From positions 310,001-374,000 of the forward strand of contig CP051140.1 of NCBI GenBank assembly GCA_001592805.2: a stretch of DNA of 64,000 bases. Reading direction: 5' to 3'. The stretch's first letter is position 1. Each line of letters opens with the position of its first letter. The translations under genes and the position numbers were made by a program. Positions 1-10,043 of this stretch are shown here, piece by piece. This DNA comes from Peltaster fructicola (lineage: Eukaryota > Ascomycota > Dothideomycetes). The notes under the pieces were generated by a model. The model searched no databases. It was not told the DNA's origin and was given only the letters and a program-made list of their open reading frames with translations.

Positions 1-47
1 GTAATGCTGATGATACTTGTATATCGCTATACTTGCGCCATGCTCTC

Positions 48-1970
48 TTAGATGACGACTGGATCAGGAACTGCATCTGGCACGTCCGTATCATGGTGCC
101 CTGACTCTCCCTGTATATCTTCTGCGGCAGCCAATGCCTGCGCTGCTTGCAAAGCCTTGGACTTCTCAGCTTCTTCAGCCTTCTTCTCCGCCATTTCAGC
201 TTCTTGCTCTGCTATAGCTGCAGACTTTTCCTTCAGACGACCTCTGGCTGCTGTCAGACCATTCACTGCGCTGCTGATCTTCTGACGATCCCACTTATCT
301 TCTGCACTGAGTACCATCTCTTTCAACGACTTCACAGCATTGTCAATCTCATCAGCCTCATGATTGGACTTGCCCTTGTAGAAGCCGAATTCAAGCAAGT
401 CTTTCTCTCCGGCAAAGATGGCTTCATGTGCTGATGCCAAGAGCACCTTGTGACTCTCCTTCTTGGCCGTCTGTAGTTGAGTTGAGACAGCTTCAAGCTT
501 GCTCTTCAGAACGTCCATGCCAGCCAGATCCTCCGAGTTCTCTCCCTTGCCCATGAAATCGCCGAGAGCAGACTTGGCTTTCTTGATACTATCAAGTTGA
601 TCGCCGCTGAGTCTCTCGCCAAATGATCCGATCAGACCGTCGACCTCAGTCATCAGCTCTGTCGCAGCCAGTCTTGCCTTGCCGATCTCACTTCTTTGAC
701 CCTCTCGCGCTGAGCGAACGGCTGCCCAGAAGTCTCGAATTTCCTGTGGATAGCTTGTCGACTTGTATGGTATCTCCCAGTCGTCCATATGTTCCTCAGC
801 ACGATCCAGCCAGATCGCCATGAACTTGTCGCGCTCTATCACGCCAGCGAAATGAACGAGCATATCACCTCGTCGTATCTGATGTGGTGCTAGCGTTTCG
901 TTGTGCTCGCCCATGTATGCGTTGAACCACCGTTGTGGCAGCTGTACGATATTCTTGGAGAACTTGGGCTCCTTCATCACGATGTCCATCGCACTCTGCT
1001 CACGGAATGTGAGGGGCTCGTCTGGTCGGTAGTACCTGAAGGCAAGAATGGCGCTCAACAACTCTGCAGACCACTTGTTAACTCTGATCGGGAAGACTCC
1101 ACTATTGAGACCATTCCAATCGTTGCTGTACAGCAGATGGACGTGCTCGAACTCAGATCCGGCAGGTGGTAGGAACGCTTCGATGGGGATATGCGGATTG
1201 AGAAGGATCGTATCGGCGTCCACCCACAGCAACCATTCCAGCTGTTCGCTTTCTGGCTTCGCGAGCTCGCGAAGGATGAGACTAAGGATATATGCTATTT
1301 TGTTCCAAACACCGTCGAAGATCTCCTGTCGCAGCACATGCAGACGGTAGCCGTGCAGCTTGTTGTGTGCTTCGTGAGATTTGATGGCCCTTTCCCAAAG
1401 GCTGTTGCCGTTGAACAACATTGTACACTTGCCAATGCGCGTGCGAGCGCCTAGTCGCTCGTCGTCGGTTTGTCCATCCAGGATGTATTCGCCTGTGGAG
1501 AGCGTGGTATTCACCTTCGGCTCACTCAAGGCCGAGACGTTACTTGGCACGCCATTATGAGGAGTGTGCCCGCGCCAGCCCGAGATCTTGTCACTCATCG
1601 CCTTGTGTAGGTCTTCAAGAGCACCTTTTATCGTCGGGACTTCCGACGCATGCTGCGTTCTGTTGCTCGGCACATCAGCGCCGAAACCTGTCGGATCGTT
1701 AAGGTAGCCTGTTGAAGCGGTATATGTGTGTTCGAACGGCTGTTGTGGCGACTCTTGTAACTCAGGACTGAGCATAGAGGTCATGAGCCAACCTAGCATG
1801 ATGCATCCCAGAGCTGCAAGCAAGATCTTGTATTTCCCAGGCGGGATCACAGCTTTGCCTTTGCCTGGTAGCAACCATTGCGGTAGGTTTGTCGGTGATA
1901 TCGGGACCGGTGGAGTAGCAGGCGATGCACTTCGATGCGACCTGTCAGATGATCGTCGCCATGAAGTCAT
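48..1970 (-). CDS. GT34 (GMA12/MNN10-type) Golgi glycosyltransferase with coiled-coil tail
   Basis: Single-exon gene of 640 aa. By family it is a type II Golgi glycosyltransferase of family GT34, which adds galactose or mannose from a nucleotide sugar to N-glycans or other cell-wall glycans. The sequence shows a Ser/Pro-rich cytosolic N-terminus, one signal-anchor helix at about residues 48-67, a stem, and then the catalytic domain at about 175-400. That domain holds a DxD metal-binding motif in WVDADTILLNP near residue 250 and the family landmarks NDWNGLNSGVF and HFAG. The last ~200 residues are charged, Ala/Glu/Lys-rich and probably coiled coil; typical GT34 enzymes end soon after the catalytic domain, so this tail is an extension. 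The start is the first ATG, before a typical anchor. It is divergent from the LRR gene. Whether it transfers galactose or mannose cannot be read from sequence. Confidence 0.88.
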   Translation of the reverse strand: MTSWRRSSDRSHRSASPATPPVPISPTNLPQWLLPGKGKAVIPPGKYKILLAALGCIMLGWLMTSMLSPELQESPQQPFEHTYTASTGYLNDPTGFGADVPSNRTQHASEVPTIKGALEDLHKAMSDKISGWRGHTPHNGVPSNVSALSEPKVNTTLSTGEYILDGQTDDERLGARTRIGKCTMLFNGNSLWERAIKSHEAHNKLHGYRLHVLRQEIFDGVWNKIAYILSLILRELAKPESEQLEWLLWVDADTILLNPHIPIEAFLPPAGSEFEHVHLLYSNDWNGLNSGVFPIRVNKWSAELLSAILAFRYYRPDEPLTFREQSAMDIVMKEPKFSKNIVQLPQRWFNAYMGEHNETLAPHQIRRGDMLVHFAGVIERDKFMAIWLDRAEEHMDDWEIPYKSTSYPQEIRDFWAAVRSAREGQRSEIGKARLAATELMTEVDGLIGSFGERLSGDQLDSIKKAKSALGDFMGKGENSEDLAGMDVLKSKLEAVSTQLQTAKKESHKVLLASAHEAIFAGEKDLLEFGFYKGKSNHEADEIDNAVKSLKEMVLSAEDKWDRQKISSAVNGLTAARGRLKEKSAAIAEQEAEMAEKKAEEAEKSKALQAAQALAAAEDIQGESGHHDTDVPDAVPDPVVI

Positions 1971-2619
1971 ATCTGTGCTGTCGTAGTCAAGATGCTAAAG
2001 ACTATTCACGAAGCCACGCCACCAAATGTACTTTAGCCGTCCGATACCCATGCAAGGAGTTTACATACCAGTGACATCGTCTGCAAGGCGTCATACTCAT
2101 TTCCAGCTTACCTGAGGCATTGCCGTCCCTGGCATGCTATCCTGCAGTCTTATACTTACTGAGCCTGCAGTCCCTCGGATGGCCCTAATGAAGCGCCACT
2201 CTGAGCTGTGCACACGCTCTACTGCAAGATGTGTTGCAGCGTGTCTGCATGACATTACTGTTGATGTTCAGACAGACGGAGACAGATGTGAAACAAGGCG
2301 TGGACTTGACATGAGGCTTGGCACTCGTCACTGTTGACAAGCGCGTCTCCCGCGTCGCGTCTCTTGATCGCGTGCTCTCTGTATGCTACCTTCTTGTTGC
2401 AGTCGAGCACAATCCTGCGCACCACTGTCGCAACATGGCTCGCTGGCTGTGTATACGTGCCGATTGAACGGCACAACCGCCGCAGAACTCTACGAAAGGA
2501 GACAGTCTTGCACAGTGAGTACCGCACGGGCTATACTGGGATAGCAAACACAAGAACAACTTCACATGCTGGACAGTCCTTCTCGCGAGACCTGAGACAA
2601 TTAAGGCGTGGTCTTGAAG
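1971..2619. promoter_or_regulatory. Divergent intergenic region, GT34 / LRR gene
   Basis: A 649-bp spacer between two divergent starts, so it must hold both promoters. I see no strong TATA box and no convincing reading frame. Confidence 0.5.
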
Positions 2620-4038
2620 ATGGACATCGCTTTGCCATCATCTCCACCACCTCTACCCGAAGAGTCGTTCTCGTCCTCGCCACCACAACTACCTTGTTAT
2701 CGAGTAAGGAGCCGAAAACGACGACTGTCAGCATCGGCAGGCCTCAGTAGCGATCCATTGTTCTCAGAAGACGCATCAGATCCTGAGCTTGACGATGGCG
2801 ATCTTCCCCAGCGCAAGCGACTGTTCAGAGGACCGTGGTGGACCGTGACTCGCCGCAAGAGCGCTGTGATAGGCTTGCGTCATGAACTTGGCCGTAGAGG
2901 CTTGCGAGTTGCTGACAGTGGTGTATGGATGCCAAGCGACGATAGCGAGCAGGAGAGGGCAAGTGTCGACATTTCTTCCGATCTGGAGACCCCCGAAGAC
3001 ATTCAGTACAAGGCCATCAACCTCAGATCACCTGTTGAGCATGAGGATGATCAGCAGGATGTAGCAATGAGGGTCGTACATTTGGCGCTGGAACAAGGCA
3101 GAGAAAGCATTGATCTGTCGGGCCTGAAGTTGGGCATTATCAGCAATGCCATGCTTCGTCCTCTGCACCAGCTCGTACGACAGCCACAAGACCATGGCGC
3201 CTATCGTTCATTGATCCCGGAGCTACAGCTTTTCATGCAGGGCAATGAGCTCAGCACATTGCCGACAGAGCTCTTCAGCTTCACAAACATTACTGTCCTT
3301 AGTCTGCGGAACAACAGGCTACGTGCGTTGCCGCCAGCGCTCTTCCGACTACCACAACTCACAGAGCTCAACGTCAGCGGTAATGAGCTCAGTTACCTGC
3401 CTTGGGAAGCTCTCTTGCAGACACACAAGTCCGGGGCTTACAAGATGATTTGTGCTCCTAATCCCTTCCACGAAGTGGAACTTGATCCAATATATGAGAA
3501 GCGTCTCACATCAGTGATTCTCACTGTGCTGGGGCATATGAAGGCCGGTCAAACTGCATCATGCTATGTGGCTAGCTCGACGATTCAATGGTTCAACAGT
3601 CACGGTACACCTATATCGAGCCCAAGAGCGGAAGCTGACTCGATAGCAACAAACTCAAGGAAAGACTTCACCCCTACACTCTTTGAGTACGCCTTACGAC
3701 GAGCACAGAAGGCTCATGCACTTCCCGAAGCCATAGCCATGCTGCCAAGTTATGTTCCGAGAGGTATCATCAATGCTTTGCATGACGCTTTGACTGCGGG
3801 TGAAGTTGGTAATGACAGATGCGCGCTTTGCGATCGAGAGATGATCATCGCTAAAGCTCAATGGGTCGAGTATTGGTCGGAGTTGAGCTCGATAGACCCT
3901 CGAGAAGACTGTCTGCCTTACATGCGAAGAGTCTGTTCATCTGCTTGCGCAAGACCGTCAACAATTGGGGCGCACATCGTCAGTGGTCTTGGCTTGCGAT
4001 CTGTGTCGCCCGATCATGTCGAAGCCATCACCGAGTGA
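2620..4038 (+). CDS. Leucine-rich-repeat protein of unknown function
   Basis: Single exon, 472 aa; the start is the ATG at 2620, because the same frame upstream has only a GTG. The N-terminal ~150 residues are acidic, Ser/Pro-rich and probably disordered, with basic KR clusters (RSRKRR, QRKR) that could act as nuclear signals. Residues about 200-275 contain three or four leucine-rich repeats of the LxxLPxxLFxL type, separated by N-x-L turns. The C-terminal part has a paired-cysteine motif (CALC) and further cysteines near RRVCSSAC, which could bind zinc. LRR modules usually act as protein-binding scaffolds. I do not recognise a named orthologue. No signal peptide or membrane helix is visible, so it is probably cytosolic or nuclear. 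Confidence 0.82.
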   Translation: MDIALPSSPPPLPEESFSSSPPQLPCYRVRSRKRRLSASAGLSSDPLFSEDASDPELDDGDLPQRKRLFRGPWWTVTRRKSAVIGLRHELGRRGLRVADSGVWMPSDDSEQERASVDISSDLETPEDIQYKAINLRSPVEHEDDQQDVAMRVVHLALEQGRESIDLSGLKLGIISNAMLRPLHQLVRQPQDHGAYRSLIPELQLFMQGNELSTLPTELFSFTNITVLSLRNNRLRALPPALFRLPQLTELNVSGNELSYLPWEALLQTHKSGAYKMICAPNPFHEVELDPIYEKRLTSVILTVLGHMKAGQTASCYVASSTIQWFNSHGTPISSPRAEADSIATNSRKDFTPTLFEYALRRAQKAHALPEAIAMLPSYVPRGIINALHDALTAGEVGNDRCALCDREMIIAKAQWVEYWSELSSIDPREDCLPYMRRVCSSACARPSTIGAHIVSGLGLRSVSPDHVEAITE

Positions 4039-4305
4039 ACGCCATGCACATACATGCAGTACACTATCTTGCCTGTAATGAACGACATAAGAACGGCGAC
4101 CACACGACACGAAGCGTCAAGCTTACAATGCTCTTGACCATGACGTTAGCAATAACTCTGTTTATGCTCTACTAATCAAGCCTCCAGCAAAAAGTTGAGG
4201 GATTGACTATGGCCTATCTGGAATTAGCTTAAGCAGTTGATCTACCAGCACTCTTCGACGTGCGGCCAAGTGGCCACGACTTTGCGCAGCCACCGGCCCT
4301 GCGCG

Positions 4306-6501
4306 ATGGCTGACGAGCTATTCGACAACTCAGGGAAAGATGTTCTAAGAGTGCCTGGTCTCCCTGGAGTACCCTTGGAGTACGAACTGCCCTTCGGAGA
4401 GCGCTTTGCTCACAGTGCTCATGAATGGTGCCAACTGCCAGGCATCACAGCTCGTGAGCTTGCTATGACAGAAGCTATCAATCGAATCACAGACGAGCAT
4501 GAATGGCACAGACACACTGACGATCAGCAACACGTTTCGAGCTGGGAGACGGAAGCTCGAGAGCAGCACGAGCTAATCAATGACGAGGCCTGGGAATGGT
4601 GTCTGTCAGAACTGCGCGATAAGGCCAATGACTACAAGGACAAGCACTTTGTCCGTATTCTGGACACAGGGTCTTGTGTCTGCAAATCGGACGAGCTGCT
4701 CAGAAACACATTCGCAGCTTCACTGAAGACCGAGCTCGACCCACTGTTCGCTCGGCATAGGTCCTCAGGCTCGAGATCTGATCTTGTCGATCCTTACATG
4801 TTTCCTCTGAAGTTTGGCAGAACTAGGCTTCTTTCACGCGGCTGTGTCAAGCTCGCACATTCAGATGTCGGGATTGAAGACATGCTCATGTCAGAGTTGC
4901 AGACGACATTGACAAGATCACCAATAAACGCAAGACTAGACTCAGACTATGTCGATGCGCTGTGCCAGCAGCATACATACTCTAGACATCAGCTACAACA
5001 TCAAGATCTCAGACAGCCTAAACGATACTTCTGGTCATCAACCTATCAATGCCTTCCGTGCGATGTCCATTTCACCGGCTCTGATACAAACGTACGCATC
5101 ATGTCTTATGTCAACAACCTGCACCCACGTCATCAGTCAGTTTACAGTCATCTAGAGACCTTGTTAGCAGCAGCTATCAAGATGTGGAATGATTGTCTCA
5201 TCTCTGGTCCAGAAGGCCGGCAGGATTGCAGCCGCACAGGCAATCAGCGAAAGAGAGGAGGGTTTCCACTTCGGATCATCGCTGACCAGAGCATCCCTGA
5301 TGACGTGTATCGAGAGACACTAGAATACTGTGAGATACACAAGCGACAGGCCAAGTATCGAAGGGAGGCCCAAGCTATCGATGCGATTCTCCACCACCAT
5401 CCGAAAAAGTATCGCTACAACCATCATCGGAGCGCACGATCGCCAGTGCGATCGCCTCTACAGATCTGGCCGAAGCTGACACACGTCAAGCCTGCTCTGG
5501 AAATTAGCGAAGAGATCCTCAAGACTGCAGAGGATGTCTTAGACATAACATTCATCCACAAAGAACCTGACGACTCTCTTGATGGCGTATGGGACGATCT
5601 CGAGGATGAGATTGAGCAGCGTAGTCAGTGGCGGCAGCCAGAGGCTGGACACGCCTTCTCCCACAACCAGTGGAAAGCAGGCCGTAAGCAGATCAAAACT
5701 AAAGCTAGGGCTTTGCATAATTCATATCAACCGCTACAATATCAACGCATAGCTCCTGTACGGCAGCCAGAACCTGTGGAGCTCGAGCAGGCGTTCCGAG
5801 ACGATGGTCTCCAGGTCATCATCAGGATTGGTGAGATACGGCTGACTCCTGGCGAGAGATTCGAGCAGGACTGGCAGCTTGAAGGTCACCTCAACGAGCA
5901 CGTTGTTGCTTCAGCTATCTATGCGTACGACGTGTCTAATGTCGATTTCAGCATCTCACTGCGTCAAGAAACGCCAACGCCATTCAACTCTTACGAGTGC
6001 AGATCAGCAGCCAGAGAGTCTGACGGCCGATCACTGCTTCACCGGCAAAGATTCGATAGCCAGTCTCTTGCTACACTGATGCCCTCTGAAGCATGCACGT
6101 CAAGTCGTGACACCGGCGGCGACACAAATTCAATGCAGACCATTGGTAGCATTAGCATGTCTCAGAACAGGCTTGTTGCTTTCCCGAACACGGTCGAGCG
6201 CTACATGGAAGCAAAGACGACCGATATGTCATGTCCAGGCTACATCAGAAGTATAACTCTACACCTGGTCGATCCACACTATCGCATCTGCTCGACACGC
6301 AATGTACCTCCGCAGCAAAGCGGCTGGTGGAAAGCAGCCGTCTCACGAGTGTTGCTCAACAAGCTACCAGCTGAGCTGGTGAACCATATTCTACTATACT
6401 ACACTTATCCTATGCCTGAGCCAAAGGCAGAGAAAATACGAGAGCAGATCATCAGAGAACAGCAGTGGTTCACACTCGCCAGACATGCCGAGATGCGCTG
6501 A
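4306..6501 (+). CDS. DUF4246 family protein
   Basis: Single exon, 731 aa, typical of this fungal family. I place the start at the ATG at 4306 (MADELFDNSGK); the same frame is open upstream but lacks family-like sequence. The family signatures appear in order: an N-terminal acidic segment with the PLEYELPF motif; the TEAINRITD and WEWCLSELRDKA helices; the CDVHFTGSDTNVRIMSYVNNLHP block; a central basic, poorly conserved linker; and the C-terminal block GHLNEHVVASAIYAYD followed by VAFPNTVERY and a DPHYRICSTRNVPPQQ segment. I know of no firmly assigned biochemical role for DUF4246. No signal peptide or membrane segment is seen. It is co-directional with its neighbours, but the gaps give no sign of co-transcription. 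Confidence 0.87.
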   Translation: MADELFDNSGKDVLRVPGLPGVPLEYELPFGERFAHSAHEWCQLPGITARELAMTEAINRITDEHEWHRHTDDQQHVSSWETEAREQHELINDEAWEWCLSELRDKANDYKDKHFVRILDTGSCVCKSDELLRNTFAASLKTELDPLFARHRSSGSRSDLVDPYMFPLKFGRTRLLSRGCVKLAHSDVGIEDMLMSELQTTLTRSPINARLDSDYVDALCQQHTYSRHQLQHQDLRQPKRYFWSSTYQCLPCDVHFTGSDTNVRIMSYVNNLHPRHQSVYSHLETLLAAAIKMWNDCLISGPEGRQDCSRTGNQRKRGGFPLRIIADQSIPDDVYRETLEYCEIHKRQAKYRREAQAIDAILHHHPKKYRYNHHRSARSPVRSPLQIWPKLTHVKPALEISEEILKTAEDVLDITFIHKEPDDSLDGVWDDLEDEIEQRSQWRQPEAGHAFSHNQWKAGRKQIKTKARALHNSYQPLQYQRIAPVRQPEPVELEQAFRDDGLQVIIRIGEIRLTPGERFEQDWQLEGHLNEHVVASAIYAYDVSNVDFSISLRQETPTPFNSYECRSAARESDGRSLLHRQRFDSQSLATLMPSEACTSSRDTGGDTNSMQTIGSISMSQNRLVAFPNTVERYMEAKTTDMSCPGYIRSITLHLVDPHYRICSTRNVPPQQSGWWKAAVSRVLLNKLPAELVNHILLYYTYPMPEPKAEKIREQIIREQQWFTLARHAEMR

Positions 6502-7008
6502 GTGGTAAGTCACAGCCTGAACCTCATGCAGAGGGCTTCAGGCTACACAACGCATGTGGGTTTGTCCTCCCAGCAGCATCACATTACGTTGTGATTGCAG
6601 GGTTGAGTATTGAGTCAATGACTTTTGCATGCAGCCTCAAATCAAAAGGACAGCCGCGGTAGCCGCCTCTGCAACACGACTCATGATCATCCTGCAAGCT
6701 GGTGTTCGACAGCAGGATTGCGATACAATGCACGAAGATGAGCCTTGTCGCCCGTTTTGGCGGCAACTGTTCTCTGTTCTGGCCGCGCAAGCAGTGTCAG
6801 GCCGCTCATTGTGTTAAGCGCCCTCTCCTCCAAGCCTAGCATGACGAAGCGCCCATCGGAGGATTTGTGATGGAAAGGCTGCGAATGTTCTCGCACTTCC
6901 CGTACAGCCTGTGCGAGGCGCAGCCATGAGTCTGCGTCAACAATAAGACAATATTAGGCTGAATCGCACGATCGACAACACTCATCCATAACAGTTTCGA
7001 GCGTCCAG
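6502..7008. other. Intergenic, nothing recognised
   Basis: 507 bp between co-directional genes. No coding frame with a recognisable product and no repeat. It presumably carries the terminator of the DUF4246 gene and the promoter of the next gene. Confidence 0.4.
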
Positions 7009-8226
7009 ATGGCAGAAGCAACTACGGGCAGGGAAGTGGGAGTTGTAGGACGATTGTACAACAGGACTCGGCGAGCAGCAGGCTATCAACTTCCTTGTAA
7101 GATCAGGCTTCGCCGATGATGATCCTGGCTCATTACGATCAGCTCCTCCAAAACCAAAGTATGTCATTGCCGTCCAACCAGGCCAACGTGGCATAGAGGA
7201 TATACGCGTGCAGCCTTTCGTCGAATCGCTGGCAGAAGTTGAGATTCTGCTGTTCAGCATGTTCGATCCTATTGTCAAAAAGGCAACATCGGAACTCAAG
7301 GACTCCAGCAGCTATTTCGCCGATCGCGCCCTTGAGATCCTGAACGTCCTTAAAGACTGCGGATATGATGAAGCAGCTACCTCTGATGTTGTCTCACAAC
7401 TAAGACACATCATGAGCACTCACGGTACCTTCGACCGAGCATATCTTCATGATCAGACGCGTTTGGCGTTATATGAGCAAATCGCAGCCGTCGTGCGTTT
7501 GATGGACACCAACAACATCGTTGTGAACACAACACGTGGCTTGCGTGCATCTGTCGGACAAAGATCACAGCATCTTTGCGAGCACTTTTTACGAGCAGCC
7601 GCAAGTCCTCTCATAGACAGTGAAGCGACGACTTGTTTCAGACGTAAATGGGAGGTTCTTGTGACGATGGTAGCGGTCCAAGATCGTCATGACCGCGAAG
7701 GACGTCAGTTGTTGATGTGGTAAGAGCAGTCGGATGGCTTGGTGTTGAGACTTGCTTGCTGACCGCTAGAAAAAGGTACAACATCGACGACCGAATGCCT
7801 AAACTACAACACTTTGCCAAAGAGGCTACCACCGCATATCCCACTATAAACGCCAAGCAGGACATGATCGCTGTGCTTTATCTGACCGGCATCGCCGTTG
7901 TCATCAACATCTGCTTCTTCGCCGTCGCCTTCTCGTATTCTTCTTCTGAACCAGGCACGTCTCACGATGCAGACTTCTGGCTAATGTGGCAAAGCACTCT
8001 CACCCAGGTCTTGTCATTCGCTGTCGTGGGATACAGTCTGTGGAATGATCGCAGCCTGCCACGATGGTACTGGATGGCGCCGGTTGTCACTGCATACACC
8101 TGCTCGCTTGGTGCTATACCGATGTATGTCCATCTGCCGGTCGGTTGGAGTGCGCTCCTGACGACGATCAGCAGCACTGTTCAGGCATTTATAACGTTAC
8201 AGCTAGCTCTGATGGTCAATAAATAG
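7009..8226 (+). CDS. Putative four-helix membrane protein, three exons, unknown family
   Basis: I build this gene from three exons: 7009-7096, 7143-7719 and 7776-8226. Both introns (46 and 56 nt) have GTAAGA donors, and both junctions keep the frame. The product is about 371 aa. The first ~215 residues are soluble and mostly helical (for example SLAEVEILLFSMFDPIVKKA). The C-terminal ~130 residues hold four hydrophobic stretches: LYLTGIAVVINICFFAVAF, a Trp-rich helix near FWLMWQSTLTQVLSFAVVG, WMAPVVTAYTCSLGAIPMYV, and a final helix ending NK. There is no signal peptide. I do not recognise the family. At the second intron a nearer AG at 7768-7769 would create a stop, so the AG at 7774-7775 must be used. 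It converges on the drug transporter 145 bp away. Confidence 0.62.
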
Positions 8227-8370
8227 TTGAAGTCATGATATATTCCTTAGGGTATACAACTGCTAAACAATTCGCGCCTCCCACTCCCATCTGTGTGGTA
8301 TAGTTCCGTCTTTTCAACGCCGCCAGTCATGCAATAAGCCCATGCAATGCCGTAAGAATCATATCCACCA

Positions 8371-10043
8371 TCACATGACTGTGCCGACGCCACTGATGGC
8401 TCGCAGTCGTGGTCCGTAGATATAGAAGACGAAAGGAATAGGCATCATGGCGACAGTAGCGAAGCCAAGAGTGCTTGTGGCCCAGCCAATACCAAGGTTC
8501 TCGTACCTGATGTATGTCAGTATGTGGCATGTATAATGGAAGCTCTCGGAACTCACATCTGAACGATGAAGAGAGGAAAGCATGCTGCGAGAGAGTAGCG
8601 AAGCAGTCCGTTCGCTGCCAACGCAGATGCACCATTGAGAGGTCCATAGACATCAACAAGATACAGCGCGGCGCAGATGAAAACGCAGACATTGCCCCAG
8701 GCGAAGAAGATACCTGCGAGGGTTGGAACGATCCAGTGTATGTCTGGTCGGCTAGTCCATGCGAACCAAAAGAGACTGCCTTATGTTAGTAGATGTACTA
8801 GCATGTACCCACTAGTTACTCACCCGATAGGAATGCCAAAGCTGCCAAGCTGACCTACGAGGAGTCTGTATTCTGGGTTGCAAGGTTTGCCTTCAGCAAG
8901 AGCAGCGTCGTAGTGCTTCTGATAGTACAACTGGTCGACAATGATAGCGGTTGGGACTGCTAGAATGACTCCAAGACCAACACCGAGGAAGGTCAGGCCA
9001 TATTGCCAAGTGTTGAAGCCATAGACGGTGATGTAGACGTATGGGTATGCCTCGAAGAGAGAAAATAAGATGCTGAAGCTGAGAGCGTTGTACAAGGCGA
9101 AGAGGCTGACGATAGGCTCTGTGAAGATCATGCGGATAGGTCGGAACAGGGTGATGGTAAAGAGCAGCTTGAGCTTTTCAGCTGGCTTGAGTTCCTCCTC
9201 TGTCGAGACGATACCAGCCTTCAGAGCACGCTTCTGCAAGATGATCTTCTCGTACGTCTCGTGCATTGGCAGGACGAGGACCCATGCGACCAGGCTGATG
9301 AAGACAGTCACGTACTGACTCCATTGCCAAGTCTGCTTTTCGAAGGCAACGAATGATCCAATTACAGGACCAAGACTTGGGCCAAGGAACGGCATTAGGA
9401 CGAAGAATGCTCCAGCAATTGCTCGGTATCGTACCGAGAACATGTCTGCATTTGTACCGGCGCCGATGGCCAAGACTGGTCCACCTGACATGCCTGCAAA
9501 GAATCGACAGGCGAGGAGACTGGAGAAGGTCTTGCTGAAGCCAGCTCCAAGAGTGAACAGCATGTACACTATCGATGTTGAGATATAGACGACTCTGCGG
9601 CCCTTTGTCTCGCTGATCGGAGCTGCGAGCATAGGTCCAAGTGCCAGTCCGAGAACGAAGACGGTGAGGACGAGGATAGACTGAGTGAGTGTGACGTTGA
9701 AATCAGCCATGATGAAGAAGGCTGAGGGTGTGATGAGTGAAGATCCGCATGAAACCGAGAAGGCGAGGATGGCGGCTGCAAATGAGTGGTATGCCTTCTT
9801 GTAGAGAGGCCAATTCATCGGGTTCTCTGGATCGATATTCCATGCCTCTGCATCGGTGAGCTCAGCCTTCTTCTCAACATCCTCGCTGTCTGAGGAGATA
9901 GGTCTTGCTGTTACTGTGACCTCTTTAGACTTATCGAGTATCTTCTCGATGTCCTCGCTGTTGGTAGACATAGGTCTTTCTGTCACCGAGATCTCCTTGG
10001 ACTTCTCCGTGGTGATGCAGTCTTGTGATGCTGATGCGCTCAT
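8371..10043 (-). CDS. MFS multidrug transporter, DHA1 type
   Basis: Three exons on the minus strand: 10043-8824, 8775-8557 and 8506-8371, with GTGAGT donors and CAG acceptors; all phases fit, giving about 524 aa. This is a proton-antiport drug or metabolite exporter of the plasma membrane. The long acidic N-terminus (two repeated KSKEVTVTARP-like blocks) precedes WNIDPENPMNWPLYKKAYH, the entry motif of this subfamily. The MFS signature GRRVVYIS lies between helices 2 and 3, and the antiporter-like GPSLGPVIG motif is in helix 5. A large central cytosolic loop leads to FRPIRMIFTEPIV. The ending MYENLGIGWA...GPRLRA is typical. The chosen start gives MSASASQD; an in-frame ATG 57 bases upstream is possible. 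The substrate is unknown. Confidence 0.88.
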
